From assembly GCA_025363635.1 (NCBI GenBank), contig JANYDL010000037.1, forward strand, positions 1 through 33,639: 33,639 bases of DNA. Reading direction: 5' to 3'. This DNA is from Actinomycetes bacterium (GTDB lineage: Bacteria; Actinomycetota; Actinomycetes; Nanopelagicales; Nanopelagicaceae). The notes under the pieces were generated by a model, which worked only from the letters and a program-made list of their open reading frames with translations, did no database searches and was not told the DNA's origin. This document shows, one piece after another, positions 1 through 8,024 of this stretch (the first letter of the stretch is position 1; the number at the start of each line of letters is the position of its first letter). Made by a program: the position numbers and the translations under genes.

Positions 1-36
1 TAGGTGGCGCAAATGCGCCCAGCGCTAAGATGAACT

Positions 37-714
37 TCATCTGCTAAGTCTAATCTGATTTTTGGGTCTCCAAGAATTATTCTTCGATATTTTTAAAAGA
101 TCTTTAAGAGAAAGAAAGTCACGCCCCTTTGCCATGCTTTCGCGCTCAATCTCCGTCGCCAATGCAAGGAACATTACGGCGGTTGTCATCGCATCACCAA
201 GTGCGTGGTGGGGAGAGTAAACGGGAAGGTGCATCCGCTTCGCTAGAGACTCGAGAGAAGGTTCACTTCCATTGAGCTCCGCGGCATATCCTGTTCGGCG
301 TGCGAGAGCGGCCGTATCCAATACTTTCTTCGAAAGTCTGCGATGGACTTGGCGAAAATGACCTTGCAAAAAGGCGGATTCAATCCATGCTGCATGTGCA
401 ATAAGAATTTTCCCGTCTACTGCAGACACAAGCTCAGGCAGCACAACTTCCAATCGATCAGCCTCCTCTAGGTCTATTCGCCTCAACCCATGAACTTTTA
501 TGGAAGAGAGTGAAGGGGTCACACGTGGATGCACCTTTCTATACAAGTTATCTTCCGTGACCACGCGGCCTTGACGAATTTGAACGACTCCAAATGAGAT
601 GATTTCGTCCTTGAGAAAATCTAGGCCTGTAGTTTCTAAGTCAACAGCGCAATATTCCACATCTCGCCAATTAACATCGCTGCTGAATTGCTCCATCCCA
701 AAGCGCCATTTCAT
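37..714 (-). CDS. DEDDh-family 3'-5' exonuclease (DNA polymerase III epsilon-like)
   Basis: Predicted 225-residue exonuclease of the DnaQ/epsilon superfamily, which removes nucleotides from 3' ends using two metal ions. The first motif is AVDLETTGLD, with Asp25 and Glu27 as metal ligands; the last is HHALGDA near residue 170, giving the His and Asp of the DEDDh type. It is too short for a polymerase or DinG fusion and lacks a polymerase-binding tail I recognise, so it may be a stand-alone repair or RNA-processing nuclease. Its ATG overlaps the TGA of the upstream cNMP/CBS/DUF294 gene by four bases, so the two are translationally coupled in one operon. This pairing is seen in other bacteria, but its physiological role is unknown to me. 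The family call is firm; the substrate is not known. Confidence 0.88.
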   Translation of the reverse strand: MKWRFGMEQFSSDVNWRDVEYCAVDLETTGLDFLKDEIISFGVVQIRQGRVVTEDNLYRKVHPRVTPSLSSIKVHGLRRIDLEEADRLEVVLPELVSAVDGKILIAHAAWIESAFLQGHFRQVHRRLSKKVLDTAALARRTGYAAELNGSEPSLESLAKRMHLPVYSPHHALGDAMTTAVMFLALATEIERESMAKGRDFLSLKDLLKISKNNSWRPKNQIRLSR

Positions 715-2528
715 ATTCCGAGCCTAGATTCCCACTCATTCTGAATTCGGGTTTGAATATTTGAAACGGCGCGAAAGGATTCCCTTAAATGGCGCCGTGT
801 GAGCGGATCCAATTTGTCCGGAGAAATCCAACTAGAACCGACTCTTGCTTCTCGAATGGCAGCAATCTCACGTTCAAAGACGAGTTGATAAATATCTGTG
901 AAGGCGCCCGCAAGCACATCCGCTTCCTCTACACGAAGAAGTCCAGCACTTGCCGCTCGCCCAAGGCGATCGAGAGTTCCGCCTCTGACATCGCCCTGCG
1001 CAATCGCCAACCATCGAGCCAGAGAGGAAATTGGCGTTAATCCTCCCTTCTTTAAATCCAACTCGCCACGATTTTCACCTGAGTGCTCGATTACAAAATC
1101 GCGGACGAATCCAATAGGTGGTTTGTTCGCAAGAGTGAATCGAAGCATGGCATCTAGAAACTCTCTACTTCGCGTCGTCTCTCGAATGGTGTCAGTAATC
1201 GTGCGACCCAAAGCCAGTTGAGTAAAGGGCTGACTATCAGCAGCTATCGAAGAAAGTAGTAATGCTCCCGCGCGAGAAGGATCTTGCATCCATCCACGGG
1301 AAACTTCTATCCACGAAGACCGCGAGCGAGTAAAAAGTAAATTTTCCGCATTTGCGCCGTTGGGACATCTTCGCAATCCACAAAATTCCATTCGATCCAA
1401 AACAGATTTTGCGCTCGATTGAATTTCTAGAGACGGATCAAATTCTTCATTCAGATCGGCCCACACGATGGCTGTATCGACATCAGATATCGGCAGTGGC
1501 TCTCCCCGAGCCATGGATCCAAGCACTAACCAGGAGTGGGTTATAGGAGTTTCAATCGACTCGGACAACTTTAAAAGTCGCACCAGAATTGAACTCACAA
1601 TCGCCGCCATCAATGATCCAACGTGCAGCGCCGGAATTCCAGTATCGTGTAATTCGACGAGGGAAGGTAAGAGCAATCTCGAAGCCTCGGAAAGTTCATT
1701 AATATTCTGTGCCGATTCGATCGCGGCTCGAATTAGAAGAGGATTTCGAAGTTCAACCGAAGCCAAATCCATAGCTCGCACTACCCCAATGGGTTTATCT
1801 TGGTCATCAGTTACAACAAGATGATGGACACCCGATTCGACCATTTCAAGAAAGGCAGAAGCCAGTGTCAGATTATGCGGAACGGTGATTATTGGGGAAC
1901 TCATAATCAGTCTCACTTCAGAGTCAATATTTATCTCTCCTGAACCCACGCGACGTCGAAAGTCACGGTCAGTTATAAGACCTAATTCATTTCCACTTCG
2001 AATGAGGGCACATGATTGTTCGTATTCGTTCATTGCGCGGGCTACTTCACGGATACTGTCCGAAGCATCGCACCAAACGATCTTGCGCATATATCTCGTG
2101 ACATTAGATTGAGTATCAGACATCACTGCATTTGCGGTGAGGCGACGTCTGGTAACAACGGTTCCGAAGTGTCCAAACTGAAGAGCCGAGGTGTCCTCTG
2201 CAACAGTACGTGGGTCCGGCATTCGATAACACAAACAATCCTCTGCTGCCCTAACAGAAAATTGAGGTGGGAGGCCCGTCAAAACAGAAATGTGGCCGAA
2301 TGTATCTCCCGGGCCCAATAGGTCGATTACGTTCCCACGATCAAGGACTTCGACCGAGCCAGTGCGAACAACATAAATATGATCTAGCGGTTCTGAGGCA
2401 GCCGTAACAATCACCGTTCCCAGACCGAAGTACTCAACTTCTATTTTCCCGGCCAATTTTTCGATGTCAGATGTCGACAGGGCATCAAAAGGCGATTGTT
2501 TTGCTAAAAAATCTGTGAACTCCTGCAC
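711..2528 (-). CDS. cNMP-binding / CBS-pair / DUF294 nucleotidyltransferase-like signalling protein
   Basis: A 605-residue multidomain regulator. Residues about 5-105 form a cyclic-nucleotide-binding fold, and about 140-262 a CBS pair that normally senses adenine nucleotides. Residues about 270-370 are a DUF294 nucleotidyltransferase-like domain with GS at 337-338 and the SDVD acid pair at 349/351. The remainder is the DUF294 C-terminal helical domain. The architecture resembles GlnD-like uridylyltransferases joined to ligand sensors, so a nucleotide-transfer or nucleotide-sensing role is plausible but unproven. The start is GTG with no Shine-Dalgarno; a strong promoter ends six bases upstream, which suggests a leaderless mRNA. 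It is the first gene of a two-gene operon with the exonuclease. Confidence 0.88.
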   Translation of the reverse strand: MQEFTDFLAKQSPFDALSTSDIEKLAGKIEVEYFGLGTVIVTAASEPLDHIYVVRTGSVEVLDRGNVIDLLGPGDTFGHISVLTGLPPQFSVRAAEDCLCYRMPDPRTVAEDTSALQFGHFGTVVTRRRLTANAVMSDTQSNVTRYMRKIVWCDASDSIREVARAMNEYEQSCALIRSGNELGLITDRDFRRRVGSGEINIDSEVRLIMSSPIITVPHNLTLASAFLEMVESGVHHLVVTDDQDKPIGVVRAMDLASVELRNPLLIRAAIESAQNINELSEASRLLLPSLVELHDTGIPALHVGSLMAAIVSSILVRLLKLSESIETPITHSWLVLGSMARGEPLPISDVDTAIVWADLNEEFDPSLEIQSSAKSVLDRMEFCGLRRCPNGANAENLLFTRSRSSWIEVSRGWMQDPSRAGALLLSSIAADSQPFTQLALGRTITDTIRETTRSREFLDAMLRFTLANKPPIGFVRDFVIEHSGENRGELDLKKGGLTPISSLARWLAIAQGDVRGGTLDRLGRAASAGLLRVEEADVLAGAFTDIYQLVFEREIAAIREARVGSSWISPDKLDPLTRRHLRESFRAVSNIQTRIQNEWESRLGI

Positions 2529-2534
2529 GTTGCC

Positions 2535-2563
2535 ATTATCCGCGTGCTCACAGACAGGTGCAA
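2535..2563 (-). promoter_or_regulatory. sigma-70-type promoter for the cNMP/CBS/DUF294 operon
   Basis: On the minus strand, TTGCAC (2558-2563), a 17-bp spacer and GATAAT (2535-2540) are followed by six bases and the GTG start. The spacing puts the transcription start at or next to the start codon, so the message is probably leaderless. The promoter lies between this gene and the end of the epimerase gene. Confidence 0.65.
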
Positions 2564-2573
2564 GCGGAGTGGA

Positions 2574-3431
2574 TTAGATCATGGTCCGATCAATCAAAAA
2601 TTGCGGATGGTATTTCATTTCATTCAACCAGAGGTCCGAAGAGACAGGGCTTTGAAATCCTGAAAAGTCTCCTTTCAGGATTGAATGCGAGTGATATTGC
2701 GCCAGGAGACTTTCAGTGCTTCTCGATGCCATTGTTTCGGGAGCGGCAAAGTTATAAGCCTTCGACCCTTTAAGGTCACTTCGAATTGTGAGTTCCAAAG
2801 CAATCGCGGCATCACGGCTATCAAGATAAGCCCAAAGGATCTTTGCTGCTCTTGGATTAAATACAGGATCTTCAGTTTTCAAAAGTCGTGCGCAATTCAA
2901 AAGATCTTCGGCGCTGTTTGTGTATGGAAATCTAAAACCAACAAAAGTTGTGTTCGAGCGACGCGACCAATCAAGTGCGGTGAGTTCAGCCACTTCCTTG
3001 CTTAATGCATAACTTTCCGAGTACACAAGCGGGTGCCCTTCGTCCACCGGAACATACTGAGGTGAAGTCCATTCAGGTGACCACGCGGTTCCGTAAATTG
3101 AAAGACTTGAAGCGTATGCAACGATTTTGCACTCCGCCTCCGCAGCCGCATTGAACACCGCAAAAGAACTTAAGACGTTGTTACGGAAAACCCCATATTC
3201 TTTTCCTGGGAGGGGATTCGGGATAGCGGCCAAATGCACCACTGCTTCTGCGCCATTTATAGTTTCCTGTACAAAACTCAAGTCTTCCAAATCTCCAACT
3301 CGAAGCTCAACTCCCTGCGGGACAGGTCCCACTGCGCGATCTACCGCCAACACCTCATGTCCAGAATCAACCAAACATTGCGTCGCCACTCTTCCGAGAA
3401 GCCCGATTGCACCCGTAATAACGACTCTCAT
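2574..3431 (-). CDS. NAD-dependent epimerase/dehydratase-family protein, possibly uronate dehydrogenase-like
   Basis: A 285-residue extended SDR. The N-terminus has the dinucleotide-binding glycine motif TGAIGLLGR after the first strand, and an acidic residue after strand two (LAVDR) favours NAD. The catalytic pair is in YSESYALSK, giving YxxxK. Length and layout fit sugar epimerases and short uronate dehydrogenases. Its ATG overlaps the stop of the mannonate dehydratase-like gene by four bases, so it is the second gene of that operon. With a lactonase on the other side, I infer oxidation of a hexuronate or related sugar to a lactone, but the sequence alone does not distinguish this from an epimerase. 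Confidence 0.8.
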   Translation of the reverse strand: MRVVITGAIGLLGRVATQCLVDSGHEVLAVDRAVGPVPQGVELRVGDLEDLSFVQETINGAEAVVHLAAIPNPLPGKEYGVFRNNVLSSFAVFNAAAEAECKIVAYASSLSIYGTAWSPEWTSPQYVPVDEGHPLVYSESYALSKEVAELTALDWSRRSNTTFVGFRFPYTNSAEDLLNCARLLKTEDPVFNPRAAKILWAYLDSRDAAIALELTIRSDLKGSKAYNFAAPETMASRSTESLLAQYHSHSILKGDFSGFQSPVSSDLWLNEMKYHPQFLIDRTMI

Positions 3432-4384
3432 GATTCTTTTTTCACCGCCTCAATCATCGCTTGAATATAGCCATTCGCAAATGCTCTGCCCCTATGACCC
3501 CAAGGGGTGTCTCCATGAGTGTGCGGAACATGATCATCGATAAAGAAACCATCAAATCCGACCTCGTGATAGATCTTCATGGCCCTATACATATCTACGT
3601 ACCCAGTATTTACAAATTCCTCGTAGAAAACTGGAACTTTTCCAGAAACATTTCTATAGTGAACGTAAAGAATCTTTTTTCGTTCACCGAAATATCGAAT
3701 CATTTCGTATATGTCTTCCTTCATCTCCGCGAAGGTTCCTTGACAAAATTCGATTCCGTTGGAGTCGCTGGGGTAGATCTCGACTAACCGCTTATATGCT
3801 TCAAAACTCCGCAATAGCTGCGGTATTCCGCCCAGCTTCTCCACTGGGGGATCGCACGGATGAATACCCAGACGAATGCCCTCTTCTTCAGCGATAGGCG
3901 TGATTATCTTGATCCAATATTCGAGGTTGGCCCACATCTCTTCCTCGCTGTATTCGCGGTCATGAGTTAAGGGGTAATTCTTTACAAGATTTTCATCAAA
4001 AGCGGTAGCAAGGGCTCCGCCCCGAATTGCTACGGGTGGGGTTCGCCATACATGCGATGGCATCCAGTTGTAACCAAAAATCGGAATCCCGGCGCGCGCA
4101 ATATTTCGAACAGTAAATATCATGTTTTCAATTTGCTCGTCACGTTTTGGACCACCGAGCATAATGTGATCGTAAAAATTAGGAGGTACATTTTCTAACG
4201 CTGTCAATGAAAGGCCGAACTGTTCAACTCGCAGACGCAATTTAACAAGATCTTGCAATTGCCAGCGGCCATTATCTCCCGGAATTAATGGTGTATTAAA
4301 GAGCACATCAGTTGCTCCGAATTGCTGAGCGAACAACAAGTACTCTTCACTTGCGACTTGAAATTGACCAAATCCTGGACGCAT
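3428..4384 (-). CDS. mannonate dehydratase (UxuA)-like protein
   Basis: A 318-residue TIM-barrel protein of the xylose isomerase-like / UxuA family, which dehydrates D-mannonate to 2-keto-3-deoxygluconate. Diagnostic stretches are HPCDPP (UxuA proteins have HPDDPP), IEFCQGTFAEM, VHYRNV and the C-terminal DDHVPH. An upstream ATG ten codons earlier is possible, but the chosen ATG has AAGGAG five bases before it. The protein is somewhat shorter than Escherichia coli UxuA. The Cys in HPCDPP replaces the first Asp of the usual motif, so the substrate could be another sugar acid. It is first in an operon with the epimerase/dehydrogenase and divergent from the SMP-30 lactonase operon. Confidence 0.82.
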   Translation of the reverse strand: MRPGFGQFQVASEEYLLFAQQFGATDVLFNTPLIPGDNGRWQLQDLVKLRLRVEQFGLSLTALENVPPNFYDHIMLGGPKRDEQIENMIFTVRNIARAGIPIFGYNWMPSHVWRTPPVAIRGGALATAFDENLVKNYPLTHDREYSEEEMWANLEYWIKIITPIAEEEGIRLGIHPCDPPVEKLGGIPQLLRSFEAYKRLVEIYPSDSNGIEFCQGTFAEMKEDIYEMIRYFGERKKILYVHYRNVSGKVPVFYEEFVNTGYVDMYRAMKIYHEVGFDGFFIDDHVPHTHGDTPWGHRGRAFANGYIQAMIEAVKKES

Positions 4385-4508
4385 TCTCTCTCCTTTTCTA
4401 GTAGATAAACTCAACCTTCATTATGGTGAGGCCGCAACCCTTTCCCAGATAAATTATTGATCTCCACCAGTGGCGTCGTCTTTTTATTAAAGAGTTCAGA
4501 AGTTAGAA

Positions 4509-5369
4509 TTGAATGTGACAATCAAGATTCATCCGATCTCTCAGGATCGTTCTGATTGCGGCGAAGGTCCCATCTGGAATTCAAGAACAGGCATTGTTTC
4601 TTGGGTCGACATTGCAGGTGGTAAATGGCATCAAGTTGGACTTAATAATGGCTCTGAATCAAGTACTTTTTATGTTCCCACCATTATTGGCGCGATCGTT
4701 GAGCGTAGAACTGGTGGTTATTTTGCCGCAGTAAAAGAAGGATTTGCGTCTCTGGATACGGTCGGAAATTATTCGACTGAGATTGAGTTTCTGCCAAAGG
4801 ATCAACGCATGAACGACGCGAAAGTTGATTCGCGCGGACGATTCTGGGCAGGCAGTAATGCAATCGACTTCTCTGACGGGGTAGGACAACTCCACCTCCT
4901 TCAAGTCGATTTTTCAATGCGCATCATGGAGACAGGGCTAACCCTTCCTAACGGGTTGGGATGGAGTCCGGATAATAAGAGTTTTTACTTAGTCGACAGC
5001 ATGCAACGCCTTTTGTGGCGTTACGATTTTGACGAAGACACAGCTGAGATAAGCAACAGGGTGGCGCTGGTGCGATTTCCTGATGATGGCTCGCTCCCAG
5101 ATGGCCTCACGATTACCGATGATGGGCTAATATTTGTTGCGATGTGGGACGGGGCTCGTTTAGAAGTATTTACTCCAGATGGAAATCCCTTCGCAACTAT
5201 TAACTTGCCCATCAAACGTCCGTCGTCGTGCACTTTTGCAGCCGACAAACTCATAGTGACCTCGGCCGCTGGCGAGCAAGATGTAGAGAAATACCCGCTC
5301 AGTGGATTGACATTGATAGTCGAGGGTTTGCCTTACTCTGGACCAGCGAGTGCCGCTTTCAATGGCTGA
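4509..5369 (+). CDS. SMP-30/gluconolactonase family lactonase
   Basis: A 286-residue six-bladed beta-propeller of the SMP-30/regucalcin family, metal-dependent enzymes that open sugar lactones to sugar acids. The N-terminal GEGPIW supplies the metal-binding Glu19, LPNGLGWSPD the Asn, and LPDGLTI the Asp, so the active site is intact. The start is uncertain: TTG at 4509 or GTG at 4515, the latter preceded by TAGAAT five bases upstream as in a leaderless promoter. The gene overlaps the next by eight bases and heads a three-gene operon with an aldose-epimerase-like protein and an MFS transporter. Context suggests it hydrolyses the lactone made by the neighbouring dehydrogenase. Confidence 0.88.
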   Translation: MNVTIKIHPISQDRSDCGEGPIWNSRTGIVSWVDIAGGKWHQVGLNNGSESSTFYVPTIIGAIVERRTGGYFAAVKEGFASLDTVGNYSTEIEFLPKDQRMNDAKVDSRGRFWAGSNAIDFSDGVGQLHLLQVDFSMRIMETGLTLPNGLGWSPDNKSFYLVDSMQRLLWRYDFDEDTAEISNRVALVRFPDDGSLPDGLTITDDGLIFVAMWDGARLEVFTPDGNPFATINLPIKRPSSCTFAADKLIVTSAAGEQDVEKYPLSGLTLIVEGLPYSGPASAAFNG

Positions 5370-6411
5370 ATTCTTCGAGACTCCAGTCAAGGCGAGAAAC
5401 TTTGGAGCTCGTGTGACGACTCGCCTTACGATCGGACGACTCTCTGCTGTCGTTTTAGAAAATGAACTCATTCGAATGACCGTGCTGGCAGGTCGAGGTG
5501 CGGATGTTGTTGAATTCTTGTACAAACCCTTAGATTTAGATTTTGCCTGGCAAACTTCAACTGGGGTTCGCGGCAACCCCCTCCCATTGGTTCCTAAAGA
5601 TGATGTCAACTCCTTCATGGACGAGTATCCAGGTGGATGGCAAACGATTTTCCCTAATGGTGGTCCCCCATCGCAATCTGAGGGAATGACGTTTGGACAG
5701 CATGCAGAGGTTTCAATTTTGCCTTGGAATTATGAAGTTTTGGAAGACGATTCAGACTGTGTGAGGGTTAAGTTTTTTGTGCTGACCAAGAAATTACCTT
5801 TTAAGGTGGAAAAAATCTTTACCCTCCGCAGTGGATCAACTAAATGTGAGATTCTAGAACGCATTACTAATTTGTCTAGTGAAGAACATAAAGCCATGTG
5901 GGGTTTTCACTTTACTTTTGGAGCGCCATTCCTTTCTGAAGATAGTAAAATTAGGGTTGGTGAACATTCAAGCGTGTTGCCTCACGATTACGGCCCGGAC
6001 GTTCCCGTTAGGCGAGTCGGATCCTCGGAAGAGTTTTCGTGGCCAACCGGTAAGAGCGCAAACGGTGAGCAGATTGACTTCTCGATACTCCCGCCTTTTG
6101 GTACTCCAGGCGAGATGCTCTACGTACACAATTTCCCATCGGGTTGGTATCGGGTCGAGACTCCAAGTAGATCCATGGCGGTAGAAGTGAGCTGGGATAA
6201 GACCATTTTTCCTTATCTTTGGTACTGGCAAGAATACGGATATTCAACAGAGGCACCGTGGTTTGGAAAGCACTACAACATAGGGCTTGAACCATTTTCT
6301 AGTTTTTCATCAGGCGGCATAGCAAAGGCAATTGAGAACGGAACCGCACTCTCTTTCGGACCAAGTGAAATAAAAACACAATCGTTAATATTTGAGCTCT
6401 TCACAATATGA
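5362..6411 (+). CDS. galactose mutarotase-like / aldose 1-epimerase-family protein (DUF4432-like)
   Basis: A 349-residue protein with the pattern of the galactose mutarotase-like supersandwich fold. The early segment LIRMTVLAGRGADVVEF is characteristic of the aldose-epimerase/DUF4432 group, and a central HFTFGAPF segment carries a conserved-looking His. These enzymes interconvert anomers or act on related sugars. The ATG lies inside the end of the lactonase gene, an eight-base overlap, and the stop overlaps the transporter start by four bases, so the three are translationally coupled. The substrate is unknown; a sugar acid or its precursor is the contextual guess. Confidence 0.75.
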   Translation: MAEFFETPVKARNFGARVTTRLTIGRLSAVVLENELIRMTVLAGRGADVVEFLYKPLDLDFAWQTSTGVRGNPLPLVPKDDVNSFMDEYPGGWQTIFPNGGPPSQSEGMTFGQHAEVSILPWNYEVLEDDSDCVRVKFFVLTKKLPFKVEKIFTLRSGSTKCEILERITNLSSEEHKAMWGFHFTFGAPFLSEDSKIRVGEHSSVLPHDYGPDVPVRRVGSSEEFSWPTGKSANGEQIDFSILPPFGTPGEMLYVHNFPSGWYRVETPSRSMAVEVSWDKTIFPYLWYWQEYGYSTEAPWFGKHYNIGLEPFSSFSSGGIAKAIENGTALSFGPSEIKTQSLIFELFTI

Positions 6412-7598
6412 CGCAAACTCGTGGCAAAACGAATATCTTCGCGCTCTTTTTCTTATTTGGTTTTAGCACTATGGGCTGGATCGCGCGGTTCCCTGAAGTA
6501 AAAGCAAACCTTCATCTTTCTAACGGGGAATTCGGAACGGTAATGAGCATTGGAGCAATCGGTGGGGTAGTTTCACTGCTGGTTGTCGGACATATAGTCC
6601 ATCGCTTCGGAACGACGTTTGTAATGATTATTGCATCGCTTGGCTATACCTCGCTCGTCGGGCTCATGGTGCATTTGGCATCAGTCTCCATCTTTCTCAT
6701 CTCAAATTTATTCTGCGGTATCTTCGTGGCCGCATTTCATATCTCCGTAAATGCACAAGCTCTACATGAACAAGAAAGAATTGGCAAAGTCCTCGTCCCA
6801 AAAGCTGCTGGTCTTTGGAGTTTAGGAGCGCTCCTAACTCTGCTTTTAAGTGGCGTTCTAACCGGGCACGTCCCGCTCGTTTGGCATATTGATCTCCTAG
6901 AAGGTTTCTCTTTCCTGGTCATGGCGGGGCTAATAAGGCAGATGCAACCTTTCTCATTACAACCGAATGCATCGACTTCTGACGAAAGCCCATTCACGAA
7001 AATCTTTCGGAATTTCCATGTGAACTGGCCCATCAGCATAGGAATGTTGATGGGTATTCAGCTTGAATTTTCTTCAGGCGACTGGGCAACGATTTATACA
7101 AAGGAAGATCTCCACTTCAATGCGGGACTGGCAACGATTCCTTACATCTGCTTTATGTTTGCAATGATCGCTGGACGCTTAACCATCCACCGATTTAGTG
7201 GCCATAATCCAATTGAGAAGTTGGTGCGTATTGCCGGAATCACTGGTGGAAGCTCATTCATTGCTGGTATCACGCTTAGCCACTTCTTCGGTAAGAGCCA
7301 TCCGTGGTTAGCATTCTTTTTCACATGCCTTGGCTTCCTTATTGGAGGATTTGGCTCATCGTTTCTTGGTCCTATATTCCTCAATGCCGCCAATCGAGCA
7401 TCGGATTCGCCTGGCGGAGTCGTGGTTGGCCAACTCGGCGTCGTAAATAATGTCTTAACTTTCGTCGTAAAAGCCATCATTGCCTGGACAGCTCAATGGC
7501 TCTCACTTTCCATCGCCTTGCTCATTCCGGGCGCAATGCTTATTGGTGTATCCCTATTCGCAAAGGTGATCGCTGAAGAGCCAATTACATCTTCTTGA
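6408..7598 (+). CDS. MFS transporter, YbjJ-like, probable sugar or sugar-acid transporter
   Basis: A 396-residue integral membrane protein with about twelve hydrophobic segments in two halves, as in the major facilitator superfamily. The opening segment FGFSTMGWIARFPEVKA resembles the YbjJ/FucP-like branch, where the first helix is followed by a WxxRxP stretch. The loop GHIVHRFGTT matches the conserved loop between helices 2 and 3. It is the last gene of the lactonase operon, with its ATG overlapping the upstream TGA. It presumably imports the sugar acid processed by its neighbours, but the direction of transport cannot be read from the sequence. Confidence 0.85.
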   Translation: MTQTRGKTNIFALFFLFGFSTMGWIARFPEVKANLHLSNGEFGTVMSIGAIGGVVSLLVVGHIVHRFGTTFVMIIASLGYTSLVGLMVHLASVSIFLISNLFCGIFVAAFHISVNAQALHEQERIGKVLVPKAAGLWSLGALLTLLLSGVLTGHVPLVWHIDLLEGFSFLVMAGLIRQMQPFSLQPNASTSDESPFTKIFRNFHVNWPISIGMLMGIQLEFSSGDWATIYTKEDLHFNAGLATIPYICFMFAMIAGRLTIHRFSGHNPIEKLVRIAGITGGSSFIAGITLSHFFGKSHPWLAFFFTCLGFLIGGFGSSFLGPIFLNAANRASDSPGGVVVGQLGVVNNVLTFVVKAIIAWTAQWLSLSIALLIPGAMLIGVSLFAKVIAEEPITSS

Positions 7599-7739
7599 AA
7601 TCCGCTTTTCTCCGACTCGGCGCAGGGGTCCATTCAGTTAAGGAAAGACTCACTCACAATGACATTTCCGTCACTCTTGAGATTTAGCGACATAATCAGT
7701 GCCGATGATAAGTAGTTGGTCGCAGGTCACGAGTGCGCC

Positions 7740-7775
7740 CGAAGGGATGAAACTGGGCACTGGGAATCAACGGTT
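7740..7775 (-). repeat. dispersed repeat copy A (partner at 31689-31723)
   Basis: Read on the minus strand, this block matches 31689-31723 with only a few differences and one or two single-base gaps. The shared core is CCCAGTTTCAT-N-CCTTCG. Both copies lie in gene-free DNA. In one frame both encode FP-x-PSFIPS, so this could be a dispersed repeat or the tail of a decayed gene. Confidence 0.5.
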
Positions 7776-7970
7776 GCCCTCTAGCAGAATGTCGTTCACG
7801 GCCATGCCACTGCCGCAATGAACACGTGAGCATTAACTTTTCCAATTATGGGCGTTTGATTCCCCGCTTTGAACGTTGATCAAATAGCCAAGTCGCACAG
7901 ATAAGCTTAGGAGTCCCTGAGACACAAACTATAAATTCAAGGATGTAATTTAAAGGTTACCGAGCTATAC

Positions 7971-7976
7971 TATAAT
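7971..7976 (+). promoter_or_regulatory. probable -10 element of the fic gene
   Basis: A perfect TATAAT lies about 49 bases before the likely GTG start, leaving a short leader that carries AAGGAGG at 8009-8015. No convincing -35 hexamer is seen at the expected distance. Confidence 0.45.
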
Positions 7977-8024
7977 TTGAACCTGTGGATTTATAGGACT
8001 TTAGCCCAAGGAGGCAAAAACCCT

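Larger units (their letters stand above)
7599..8024. other. 426-bp intergenic region between the MFS and fic genes
   Basis: No intact gene is visible. It contains a block that recurs near 31.7 kb (7740-7775), a short minus-strand reading frame interrupted by an in-frame TGA (7671-7814), and the probable fic promoter. No clear terminator follows the MFS gene. Confidence 0.6.

Noticed and set aside
5160-5618. 152-codon minus-strand open frame
   Set aside because: It crosses the junction of the lactonase and mutarotase genes antisense and has no recognisable domain.
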